64,000 nt of DNA from Aulostomus chinensis (lineage: Eukaryota; Chordata; Actinopteri; Syngnathiformes; Aulostomidae). The stretch spans positions 2,311,501 to 2,375,500 of the forward strand of contig JBBMOA010000005.1 in NCBI GenBank assembly GCA_037954235.1, written 5' to 3'. The notes under the pieces are model-generated. The model was not told the DNA's origin. It did not search any database and was given only the letters and a program-made list of their open reading frames with translations. Made by a program: the position numbers and the translations under genes. This document shows, piece by piece, positions 10,293 to 20,153 of this stretch (its first letter is position 1; each line of letters opens with the position of its first letter).

Positions 10293-10377
10293 GTAGTTGT
10301 TAAGGCCGAGAGGTGAAGGCGATGGACTAGAAATCCATAGGGGTCTCCCTGCTCAGGTTGGAGTCCTGCCAACAATG
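10293..10377 (+). pseudogene. tRNA-Ser(AGA)-like pseudogene
   Basis: GATGGACTAGAAATCCAT with anticodon AGA, a long variable arm (GGGGTCTCCCTGCTC) and GTCCTGCC identify a serine tRNA. It has extra bases (TAA) between the acceptor stem and GGCCGAG, imperfect acceptor pairing and a T-loop TTGGAGT where TTCGAAT is expected. The flanks match those of the copy at 13761-13842. Confidence 0.7.
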
Positions 10378-10662
10378 TTAAACTGCTGCTCCGGAGGAGA
10401 CAACACCTGCTCCTACTGTAGGTTCATGTGTCAAAGGTTTTCTTTCAAGGGCTGCAGCAGCTGATGATGAGGGAGAGAGAGAGGATTGGTAGCATGTTGT
10501 CTGTCTCCACCATTCTGGTGTTGACCAGATACTCCAGTGGTGGTGAAGCTGATGGAAAGGTTCCAAGTGGGACGGTTCCATGTTCTACCAGTTTCATCTA
10601 GAACTGAGGTGGAGCTTAGGGTTAAGTAGGAATTGGTTTGGTTTAGACCCTGGGAGTGTCAG

Positions 10663-10664
10663 TT

Positions 10665-10743
<79 letters not shown>
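10663..10743. repeat. (GT)n microsatellite
   Basis: Uninterrupted GT run of about 40 units. Confidence 0.95.
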
Positions 10744-10745
<2 letters not shown>

Positions 10746-11454
10746 ACATGCAGACTTTCCCTTGTGACAGCTGATTTGGTTTGGAATCCATCTTAGTCAG
10801 GACATTTGGAGAAAATTCGATCATGTAGTTGGAGTTATTTTGATTTCCAACACTGCAAAAAAAATCCCCTCCCCTCCAAAAAGCCTCCTCTCCAACTTTG
10901 TACTCAAGTTGTCTCCTCATCAGGCACCACAGGATCCAGCAGGTTCAGTTAAAACAGTCATTAGAGATTGAAAAAATGGCCATCAAACACAAAATAAGGC
11001 TTCAAATAGGTTTCCAAATTTATTTCATGTTGACACATTTAGTCCATTTAACATCAGGACTGCTCCCAGATCAGCTCCATGACCTCATCCCTGCACCAGA
11101 GTACCGCCCAAGTTCATCAAGGATGGCCAACATGAGCAGGTCTGGATTCACCTCCATCTTTGGAGGCTGTTGAATTTCCTCCTGAGGACCGTCAGGCTGT
11201 TTCCTGACTTTGCTGTGACCCAACAGCAGACAGCAACAAGGACTGAGGTGCACTTGGTAATTGGATGCACTGAAGTCATGTGACTGAAGTCATCCGGTCA
11301 GGTGACTGAAGTCATCCGGTCAGGTGACTGAAGTCATGTCAGTCATGTCACTTGGCAGGCCTGTCTTTGCCGTCTCATTCCAGAAAAGAACCCAGACTCC
11401 ACCTGTGGCTCCATGATCACTGATGGACCTCTGGTTGGAGGCTGGACGATGATG
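10744..11454. other. Non-coding spacer with duplicated and tandem pieces
   Basis: Bases 11046-11103 (CATTTAACATCAGGACTGCT onward) recur at about 13902-13963, so the duplication that carries the tRNA-Ser units extends here. At about 11280-11340 a 22-bp unit (TGACTGAAGTCATCCGGTCA plus two bases) is repeated about three times. No exon is seen. Confidence 0.6.
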
Positions 11455-11860
11455 TTTGGTCTGGGGGGTTAAGATGGTGGGGGCTGTTTCAGTTCTAGTG
11501 CTGAAGGCTTTCTCCATGACAACCAGACTCTCATCTGTCCTTCATGTTCCCTCAGTGTGGACCTCACACACTGAGTTCAGCCTGAAAACTCTTCATGAAC
11601 AGCAGGAGACTCAGAGTCTCTGTGGTCCATCGGTCAGCGCGCTGGCCGTTAACAGAGAGGCTGGTGGTTGGAGCCCCCCAGGGACCAGGACCAGGCTCTG
11701 CTGGTGCTGAGGACTCTGTTGATCAGCGGCTGAGTTGCTACCTGATCTCCACATTGGTCTGTTTCATCCTGAGTAGTTTGATCCCAGCAAAGTTGCTGCA
11801 TCAATGATCTGAATGTGGACGGACAGATTGACCCTCCACAGCAGACGCATGTGACAGATC
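11455..11860 (+). repeat. Duplicated segment carrying a tRNA-Asn relic (copy 2)
   Basis: Inverted, diverged match to 484-830. The match runs from TTAAGATGGTGGGGGCTG-type sequence through the tRNA-like core to GCAGACGCATGTGA. Confidence 0.7.
11616..11686 (+). pseudogene. tRNA-Asn(GTT)-like pseudogene
   Basis: 71 nt from GTCTCTGTGG to CCAGGGACC with CGGTCAGCGCG in the D-arm, anticodon GTT within GCCGTTAAC, and GGTGGTTGGAGCCC in the T-arm. It is about three bases shorter than a normal tRNA-Asn. Its anticodon stem is mismatched and C56 is G. It is probably inactive. Confidence 0.7.
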
Positions 11861-12089
11861 TCTTGATGGGACACTTTGTGGTAAAGCCAGGTTCTGCCAG
11901 TCCCACTCACATATTTCAGTCACAAATGTTCAGAGATGGATTTGTTTTTCCTGGATCCATTTATTATTTTCTGATCACCTCGTGGATTTTTCATCATTGT
12001 CCTCATTACCATACTTTAGGTTGCAGTATGTACCCCTTAGTTAGTCTGGGGTTTAGAAATCATACAGCATCCAAATAATAGCAGGTTGA

Positions 12090-12365
12090 AACATCCATCC
12101 ATCCATCATCATCTTCCACTTATTCCTACACATTAAGGGTCGTGGGGGGGCTGGAGCCTATCCCAGCATCTACGGGCAAGAGGCGGGGTTCACCCTGGAC
12201 AGGTCGCCAGTCCATCGCAGGGCCAACATAGAGAGACGAATAACCATTCACACTCACATTCACACCTACGGTCAATTTAGAGAATTCAATCAGCCTAGTC
12301 CCTAGTTGCATGTTTTTGGATGGTGGGAGGAAGCCTGGAGTACCCAGAGAGAACCCACACAGTCA
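12090..12365 (+). repeat. Dispersed teleost repeat (copy B, 5' part)
   Basis: Contains GGGGCTGGAGCCTATCCCAG, CGGGGTTCACCCTGGACAGG, TCGCCAGTCCATCGCAGGGC, CCTACGGTCAATTTAGAG and TGTTTTTGGATGGTGGGAGG in the order seen in the other copies. It lacks the tRNA-like tail. Confidence 0.8.
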
Positions 12366-13599
12366 CTTAAAATAGAGTGTAGGAAACACAAGGCAGATGG
12401 AATAAAGATGTTTCTGTGGCAGTTCCCAAAGAGGTAGAAAATGTTCCAACACTGTATTTAGTTCATCAATGTACTTCTTTAGTGTTAGTAGCGGTACCGG
12501 GATCTCCTGCTCATGCATCCCAGGCAGAATCGATGACTTAGCTGCAAGTCACCTTATTTGACCTCATGAACATCTGGAAGTAGTAAAAGGTGTTTTACAG
12601 AGGGGTCCCACAAATCTCCAAAGCACCAGGACTAGTTGGTGCCATTGCGACTCCAGGAAGGAACTTATAAATACTGGAGCCAACACAGATAGACGTTCCA
12701 AGATATAAGACAACAGAAGAACACTTACTATCAGCAGTGAAGCACAGACCAGACTGTTTAAGAGTGGACAGGTGAAAAGGTCACAACAGGGAACAGGGAA
12801 CAGGGAGTGTAGCTCATGCTAGCATCACTCCCTCAAGCTAATTAAGTCAGAACAGAGTCCACAAGAATTTCTATGGTGGGATGAGGCCGTGAAAGATAAG
12901 AGCATGGCCGTAAATCGGAAAGAGGTTTTAATCTTCACAGCTGCAACAACAAGGCCACGATGGACCAGAAGGGACTGGCATGGGGTCAGACAGAAGATCC
13001 TGCAACAGACATGAAGATCAAAAATACACACTTGCACGCAGAAGCGATCACATCAGCACCTCCCTGTAACACATAAAAACTGGAGAAGATAGTGAGATCA
13101 TGGGACTTCTTGCCCCAACGCCAGGGACGACGCATCTGCGTATGCTGACTCCAGCATAGGGGAAGACCATCTCCAGAGCTTTGTGTTCTTTCCTGTTAAT
13201 CTGAATAAATTCTTTTGAACCAACTGGAAGGTGTCCTCTCCAGATTTGGAACAGCGCAATACATAGACTCTGTGGGTCCTTCTGATTGATTAATGATGAC
13301 TTGTTGAAAAATTCTACAGTTGTCACGCCCCTTTCCTTACTAATAAAGTGTTCTTGTGTAAAGTGTTCTCTGGACAATCTTGATATTTGCACTCCTGTTC
13401 TTTAAAGTACTTCAGTATATTGTTATACCTTGTATACCTATTGCTAAAAAAATAATAATAATGGCCCAGTGCTGGCCAGTGCCAAAAAGAAAGCCTGTTT
13501 CCAATAGACGCCTGGTCTCTTTTAAACGCCCGGGGTCCACATCGATGTTGCAAAACAAACGCCCGGGCTACTAATTGGTCATTTACAGTACATATGCAT

Positions 13600-13600
<1 letters not shown>
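12366..13600. other. Non-coding stretch, nothing firmly assigned
   Basis: Two minus-strand open frames (12825-13037 and 13048-13392) show no recognised motif. A triplicated GGGAACA unit is at about 12786-12806. The stretch could be an old retroelement remnant, but I cannot support a class. Confidence 0.3.

Positions 13601-13601
<1 letters not shown>

Positions 13602-13664
<63 letters not shown>
13602..13664. repeat. (CA)n microsatellite
   Basis: CA run upstream of the tRNA-Ser unit, in the same relative place as the run at 10147-10209. Confidence 0.95.
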
Positions 13665-13666
<2 letters not shown>

Positions 13667-13760
13667 AGTTTGTCTTTGAGAGAGGACAAAAAATATTTGA
13701 CTGTGCTGACATGAAGATGAATTGTTGAATTTCAGTCTCCTACAAATGTGTGTGAATGTG

Positions 13761-13842
13761 GTTGTTGTGGCCGAGTGGTGAAAGCGATGGACTAGAAATC
13801 CATTGGGGTCTCCCTGCTCAGGTTGGAGTCCTGCCAACAACG
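13761..13842 (+). tRNA. tRNA-Ser(AGA)-like gene, B box altered
   Basis: 82 nt, the normal length for a serine tRNA. The acceptor stem GTTGTTG pairs perfectly with CAACAAC. The anticodon stem TGGA/TCCA is intact around CTAGAAA (anticodon AGA). The long variable arm is present, and the T-stem AGG/CCT core pairs. The T-loop is TTGGAGT instead of TTCGAAT, so the nearly invariant C56 (partner of G19, and part of the internal promoter) is G. The D-stem has one mismatch. It is the most intact tRNA structure in the window, but the C56 change makes function doubtful. Confidence 0.65.
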
Positions 13843-14587
13843 TTAAACTGTTGACAATTTAAATTTGACCCATTTTGCCACCACACTGTCCTCCTATCAC
13901 AGCATTTAACATCAGGACTGCTCCCAGATCAGCTCCATGACCTCATCCTGGCACCAGAGTACAGGGGATGAGCAAGAGATCAATGCTTAGAACCCAGAGA
14001 TCAAAGACAGAATTCAGAGATCAAAGACAAAGAAGCAGGAAGCCAATATCTCAGAGACAATGGGAAGAGCTTTGCTGTGCCATGACTGGAAGCATCTGAA
14101 GCCACTGAATAGAGTGGAGTGTGGGCTTTCCTTACTTGGGAGCTGAAGCACTGGTGTTTTGAACTCCCTCAGACAACAACACTCAACACTGGCACATCTT
14201 TGTTTGAGATCCTAGGACCCTCCTCTAACTTCTTTGAAGACGATCATCTCAGCTAACCCATAGCATCATGGGGGGGGGGGGGGTTCAGGTCACTCGTGGA
14301 GTTGCCTTCCAGGCCAAGTAGTTCAAACTTTAATAATCCAGAGGGAGTCTGACTGATCAAACAGGGGGGCGTTCTGGAGCTCAGCGTGGCAATGAAGAAT
14401 TGGCAGATCCTCCTGTGAGTCCCAAGCTGTGTTGAAATTCTCACCAAAAATTGGAGTTTCCAAACAAAGTTTACGACACACTAAAGGCTTTGTGTGACTT
14501 GGTAATATTGTTTGTAAAAATGACAGTCCTTTACTCTGCTTTTAACAAAAGATTTCCTCTTTGCTTGCAGTTCCTAACAAGTAAGCA
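13843..14587. other. Non-coding spacer
   Basis: Contains the second copy of the 11046-11103 segment (13902-13963), a short tandem of the type GAGATCAAAGACA at 14000-14030, and an 18-base G run at 14266-14283. No exon is seen. Confidence 0.5.
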
Positions 14588-15040
14588 GTGGATGAGGCTG
14601 TGGTCGACATGCAGCCACCGGCCACTGTTGAAAATGAGGCATTGAGGAGTTCCTGAAGCTCATTGCACCCTTGAATGTTCTAGCAAGCAGGAAGGGTGTT
14701 GAAGAAATGTGAGGTTTGGATGAATTCATGAGTCCTGTCATGATATATTATATTATATTATATTATATTATTCATTGTCTTCTGCTTATTATTATCTATA
14801 TTATCTTTCTATGAAAGGGTCGCCACCTGGCTGAAAGCAACACACCAGAACACAGGACCCATTACAATACTGGAAAAATAACCAGAGAACACATCCCCAC
14901 CTTTATCAGCTCACTCTGATATCTTCCATTGTCATGCTCACATCTTCATCTGTACCCTGTGAAAGAGTTTTTCTAAGGCAGGGGAACCGGTGTCAGAAGA
15001 AATCGCCTTGCAGCAAAGACACTTCCAAAAATCAAGCGTT
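14588..15040 (+). pseudogene. hAT transposase relic (ZBED-like), internally deleted
   Basis: The first piece (about 14588-14720) translates to DEAVVDMQPPATVENEAL, then, after a one-base frame change, EEFLKLIAPLNVLASRKG. This matches the conserved DMQP...VE.....SRK block near the N-terminal part of ZBED-type hAT transposases. The second piece (about 14925-15000) gives TSSSVPCERVF, the C-terminal dimerisation motif of the same family. The catalytic middle is missing and replaced by AT-rich DNA. At least one frameshift and several stops make it a dead copy. Confidence 0.6.
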
Positions 15041-16324
15041 AGCGTTTGTTCTGTCAGGCCGTGGTAGTCGAGCGCAATTGGCTTTCCCGTCCATCAATCA
15101 AACTGATCAATCAGCTTATCTACAGCTGCTCCGCATCAGCTGATCAAATCCCTCGCTTCTGATTGGCCCCTCTCAACTTAAATGTCACCCGGCCTCAACT
15201 ACCGCTCTGCTAGCTTCTGGCTATGCTGCTCTGCCTATTACTATCTGCTGCTGCTGCTATCTGCTGCTATTTGCTGTACAGTTGCTCCTGCTTGCAACTT
15301 GCTACCCTCCACCTCCCCAGCTCCACCTTGTCGTGTATACATGTCATAGTTCGTTCCATGTCATGTTGCTGCTCTGTTCACAGGGGTATGTTTGCTCTTC
15401 CAGTCTTACACTGGGAGAACCTTCCCTCACGCTGCTGGTCCCCTGTTTCATGGTGCTCATGGAAAATTCTCAGGGGACTCCTCTGAACAGAGCCATACCG
15501 CCAGTTTGTGCTAGAATAAACGAATCAAGCTCATTATCATCTCTGTATTTCTTGACGTGAATGGACCTGAGAGAACTTGTGTTCCTCAATAAAAATGCAG
15601 AAATGAATCCATTTTTAGTCTTTTATTTTATATGATTCAACACTGAAGTTCACAAAATTCCATAGAGAAGTTGAACATTTCAGTTCTGAATTTTTTTATA
15701 GACGAATTTGCTCCATTTTACACAGCGGCTCATTTCAGCATTTACACAAACAAATTGAACAAATGAAATTCTGCAATGATGAGATGATATTTGAAGGAAA
15801 GGATGAGCGATTAAATGTTATTTCACAGGCTGATGTTGGGTTAGCAGTATGGAAGCTTTTCCATCTTTTTTTCAGTTTGTTTACCTGCAATGATTTACAA
15901 CTCCTGCAGGGGTCGCTATTGAGTGGCCAACACAGTGTCAATCCAGTGCTGACACAGTTAGTGTAGTGTGTCAGTTCACTCCTTGAGGGATCATCATCCC
16001 ATCACTACCTTGCAGTCCTCATCCATGCTGAGGAGGACAGACCTGAATCCTGTCTCCCTTTAACGTCACATGGAGTTTGGTGCTCTTTCAAGATGAACCT
16101 CACTTCTGACTTCCTTTGCTCAACGGTTCAAGGAGTTGGGAGTCCTCATCTATTTAATTCTAAAATGGATAGAAAAGAGAACGTCTGCTGGCCCCAGGGA
16201 TTCATTTCAGCTCAGCTTCAACAACCTTTGACAACCTGAGCTCTTGGGAATCAAAAATCTGTTTCATTTTAACGTCGTTGTAAAGTCTATAAAAAAGTTC
16301 ATGTCAAGAAGTTCTCTTTGAATG
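15041..16324. other. Non-coding stretch, nothing assigned
   Basis: Serine/cysteine-rich open frames at 15223-15560 arise from CTG-rich DNA and carry no motif. No splice-flanked exon, RNA or repeat end is recognised. Confidence 0.35.
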
Positions 16325-17890
16325 CAGCAGAAACCTTCATCAGGAGGGTTACCAGGGTCAGGGGTCAGCAGGAATACAAACATGAGACAGTCAGTAACAA
16401 CCTTCATCTGGAGGGTTACCAGGGTCAGGAGTCAGCAGGAATACAAACATGAGACAATCAGGAACAACCTTCCTCAGGAGGGTTACCAGGGTCAGGGGTC
16501 AGCAGGAACAAAAACAAGGGACAATCAGGAAAAACCTTCATCAGGAGGGTTCATCAGGGTCAGGGGTCAGCAGGAATACAAAAAAGAGAAAATCAGGAAC
16601 AACTTTCATCAGGAGGGTTACCAGGGTCAGGGGTCAGCAGGAATACAAACATGAGAAAATCAGGAACAACCTTCATCAGGAGGGTTACCAGGGTCAGGGG
16701 TCAGCAGGAATACAAACATGAGACAATAAGGAACAACCTTCATCAGGAGGGTTACCAGGGTCAGTGGTCAGCAGGAATACAAACATGAGACAGTCAGGAA
16801 CAACCTTCATCTGGAGGGTTACCAGGGTCAGGGGTCAGTAGGAACACGAACAAGAGACAATCAGGAACAACCTTCATAAGGAGGGTTACCAGGGTCAGGG
16901 GTCAGTAGAAACACAAACAAGGGACAATCAGGAACAACCTTTCTCAGGAGGGTTACAAGGGTCAGGGGTCAGCAGGAATACAAACATGAGACAATCAGGA
17001 ACAACCTTCATCAGGAGGGTTACAAGGGTCAGGGGTCAGCAGGAATACAAACATGAAACAATCAGGAACAACCTTCATCAGGAGGGTTACCAGGGTCAGG
17101 GGTCAGCAGGAACACAAACAAGAGACACTCAGGAACAACCTTCATCAGGAGGGTTACCAGGGTCAGGGGTCAGCAGGAATACAAACATGAGATAATTAGG
17201 AATCACCTTCATCTGGAGGGTTACCAGGGTCAGGGGTCAGCAGGAACACAAACAAGAGACAATCAGGAACAACCTTCATCAGGAGGGTTACCAGGGTCAG
17301 GGGTCAGTTGGAACACAAACAAGGGACAATCAGGAACAACCTTCATCAGGAGGGTTACCAGGGTCAGGGGTCAGCAGGAATACAAACATGAGACAGTCAG
17401 TAACAACCTTCATCTGGAGGATTACCAGGGTCAGGGGTCAGCAGGAACAAAAACAAGAGACAATCAGGAACAACCTTCATCAGGAGGGTTACCAGGGTCA
17501 GGGGTCAGCAGGAATACAAACAAGAGACAATCAGGAACAACCTTCATCAGGAGGGTTACCAGGGTCAGGGGTCAGCAGGAATACAAACATGAGACAATCA
17601 GGAACAACCTTCATCAGGAGGGTTCATCAGGGTCAGGGGTCAGCAGGAATACAAACATGAGACAATCAGGAACAACCTTCATCAGGAGGGTTACCAGGAT
17701 CACGGGTCAGCAGGAATACAAACATGAGACAATCAGGAACAACCTTCATCAGGAGGGTTACCAGGGTCAGGGGTCAGCAGGAATACAAACATGAGACAAT
17801 CAGGAACAACCTTCATCTGGAGGGTTACCAGGGTCAGGGGTCAGCAGGAACACAAACAAGAGACAATCAGGAACAACCTTCATCTGGAAA
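16325..17890. repeat. 67-bp minisatellite, about 23 copies
   Basis: The unit begins ACCTTCATCAGGAGGGTTAC, continues through CAGGGTCAGGGGTCAGCAGG and ends with AATACAAACATGAGACAATC plus AGGAACA-type sequence. It is repeated head to tail with point variants (ATCTGG for ATCAGG, ACACAAACAAG for ATACAAACATG, and TTCATCAGG replacing TTACCAGGG). Because 67 is not a multiple of three the frame rotates every unit, so the open frames over the array are by-products. Confidence 0.97.
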
Positions 17891-18545
17891 AGTTGAGAAA
17901 GCCTGAATCTTGAAGCTGTCTAGGGAACTGAGCCTCAGGGAATCAACCTCCACTGGTTGGGCTCAGGAGCTGCACAGGGAAACTCAACACTCCTTTTCTT
18001 AGCAGGGAGAGACCAGCAAGGACGCACTCAAGTAGCTCGTCCTTCAGGAGACAAACTCCACATGTGAGGCACCCTCAAGTCCACCAGGCTGGTGTGTAGA
18101 GCCTGGAGGAAAGAAATCAAAAAGAAGTGGTGGTTATGAGCCTCAGCAGGAAGCAAACGCTCAGCATAGTGGGACAGTTTAACGACACAGGAGGTCTGAT
18201 GGAGGTCTCAGGCACCACCTTGCAGGAAGTCCCTCTGCACCCACGTTTCAGGGAAGTTGTCTTTACAAACTGCAGTGAACTTTAGAAGTGCTAGTTTATA
18301 GTATTTCACTGTAACAGTTATGAATGAAACAAACTAGAAATTATCAGTATTTTGTGAAACTGTCCATCATGTCTGAAATATTTTGATGTCACTTTGAGGC
18401 CCAACATCTCCCCGAGGGCCTCCTCCAGTTGGTCTGAAGTCTGATCAAACACCAGAGAACAAAGCAAATATGACTGAATCAGTTCTGAGGAAGTTCTGGG
18501 GAGAACCTTTATTGTTGCTCTGAAGCTCTGCTTCTATGTTCCTAC
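17891..18545. other. Non-coding stretch beside LRR exon
   Basis: On the minus strand this would be downstream of the LRR exon. A possible acceptor (CTTTCCTCCAG at about 18105) is followed by a frame that closes quickly. No B30.2 or other 3' domain is recognisable. Confidence 0.4.
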
Positions 18546-18719
18546 CTGAGAGTCTCCAGCCTCCAGTGAGGATCCTTCAGTCCAGCAGACAGCAGCTCCA
18601 CTCCTGGGCCTCCTGGATGATTGAGGCTCAGGTGCAGCTCTCTCAGGTGGAAGGGGTTGGAGCTCAGAGCCGAGGCCAGAGAAGTAAAACCTTCCTCTCT
18701 GATCTCACAACCTAAAAGG
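18546..18719 (-). CDS. NLRC3-like leucine-rich-repeat exon (174 bp)
   Basis: A 174-bp open exon encodes two LRRs: LLGCEIREEGFTSLASAL, then HLRELHLSLNH, then GVELLSAGLKDPHWRLETL. It is bounded on the minus strand by an acceptor (TTAACTGCAG) and a donor (CTCAG|GTAGG). Both ends leave a split codon in the same phase, so such exons can be duplicated freely. The length and the RELHLS..GVELLSAGL pattern are those of fish NLR (NLRC3/NLRP12-like) receptors, cytosolic sensors in which the repeats form the ligand-sensing horseshoe. A second exon of the same size lies 1.26 kb upstream. No NACHT exon or 3' B30.2 exon is recognisable in the window, so this is part of a larger gene or an orphan remnant. 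Residue 2 of the exon's repeat (Leu for the usual Arg/Ser) is only mild divergence; no stop is present. Confidence 0.85.
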
Positions 18720-19979
18720 CTGCAGTTAAGAGAACAGAGTTAATTCACTGTTCTACCAAATCCTGGAACTTGAACCTCTCAGATGTTGATGGTCTTCACT
18801 CCAAGTTAGTGAGGTGTTTATCGTTGGTTTAGCAGTGCCAGGCTAAAGGCTGTGGTCCAACTGCACCGTCACAGTGACAGTTTCCTCAGGAACAAAGCTA
18901 CCAGGCCTCAGTAATCTACTACCAGCAGGATATTCCAGAGGAACTGTTGACAAACAGCTGGATTCTGTCCATCTGCTCTCACTGCTTCCCACACCAGCAG
19001 CTGCTTTGTCAAGTTCCTCTGGTCTTCACCAACAAATGGAACATTTCCTCCTCCAGTCTTTGTTCTGACTTCTCTCTGGTGACCTGCTTTGATCAGTGAG
19101 GTTTCTGCTGTTTCACTGTCATGACAGCGTGCAGGTTGTTGAGTCCCGTCACTCACGACAGGAGTTCAACTTCTCACTACCCTCTGATAAAACGCTTCTT
19201 TCTCCACTACTAGAGAATCTATCACACATTCATACTTCAGGATGAACCACAGGAACAAGCTCCTCCTCCACTGTGTTACCATGGTGACGAGTCCCCACCC
19301 ACATCAAAGAGAGACGGTGTTCAACCAGAAGCACTTGGAGCCGCTGCACTAAACAGGCAGACACCTCTGGGTGGCTGGAGCCTTTTTATGGAGGCGGCAG
19401 CAAACGCTGCTGATCCCTGGAAACAACTGGAAATCCAGGCTGGAGGTCAGGAAAACAAGACATTGGACTCAGTTGAAGTTGACCATCACTTCTTGAGTGA
19501 CGTCCCACTGCTACATGGTGACCACTGAGGGAGGTTTGGAAGGTGACCATTTATAAAGAACAGATTCACAGCAGTAGTTGACAGGCATTCCTGCTGTTGC
19601 CATAGCAACCAACCTGCCTCCGTGATGTGGCTCATCACTGTATAAGTGTCAGGTGACCTGAGGTTGGAGAAACGGCTGGTAGCTCTGCTTCCACTGTAGG
19701 AGATCACGACGACGCTGACCGACACTTCTGAGCGTTTGAAATTCCTCCAAATGTCAGACGGCCGGTTGCTCACTGATCAGGCTACGATCGACCCTCCAGA
19801 ATAAAACTGACCTTCATGTGGCTTGAACATCGGCTCAAATCTCTTCACTTAAGAACATGTTTTGTTGTCACATGACCTTTGAACCCCAAAATCTAACCAG
19901 TTCATCATGAACGTTTGAGTCAAAGTAAAGAAATTGTGGGTGGAGTGGAGGCCTGCTAAGATGAGAGCTGGACTCTGAC
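18720..19979. other. Presumed intron between LRR exons
   Basis: About 1.26 kb between two LRR exons of the same strand. No further exon or clear repeat is recognised. Confidence 0.5.
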
Positions 19980-20153
19980 CTGAGAGTTTCCAGGTGACAG
20001 TGTGTATCCTCCAGTCCAGCACACAGCAGCTCCACTCCTGAATCCTGCAGCAGGTTCAGGCTCAGGTCCAGTTCTCTCAGACTGGAGGACTGAGAGCTGA
20101 GAACTGAAGACAGAACTGAACAACTTCTCTCTGAGAGCTCACACTCCTCCAGC
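19980..20153 (-). CDS. NLRC3-like leucine-rich-repeat exon (174 bp), upstream
   Basis: A second 174-bp exon on the minus strand, with acceptor TTCTTCAG and donor CTCAG|GTCAGAG. It encodes LEECELSERSCSVLSSVL, then SSSLRELDLSLNLLQDSGVE, then LLCAGLEDTHCHLETL. It is closer to the usual fish NLR repeat than the downstream exon. The same split-codon phase as at 18546-18719 allows in-frame splicing between the two. The segment upstream (20154-21700) shows no recognisable NACHT or FISNA-type exon. The pair may be the 3' part of a gene whose 5' exons lie elsewhere or were lost. Confidence 0.88.

Noticed and set aside
10580..10774. Cys-Val repeat frames over GT/CA runs (also 13323-13840, 32108-32326, 33347-33754, 42035-42352)
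   Set aside because: These are translations of dinucleotide microsatellites, not proteins.
16322..17906. Open frames across the 67-bp minisatellite as a repeat protein
   Set aside because: The unit is not a multiple of three, frames rotate, and no start or splice context exists.
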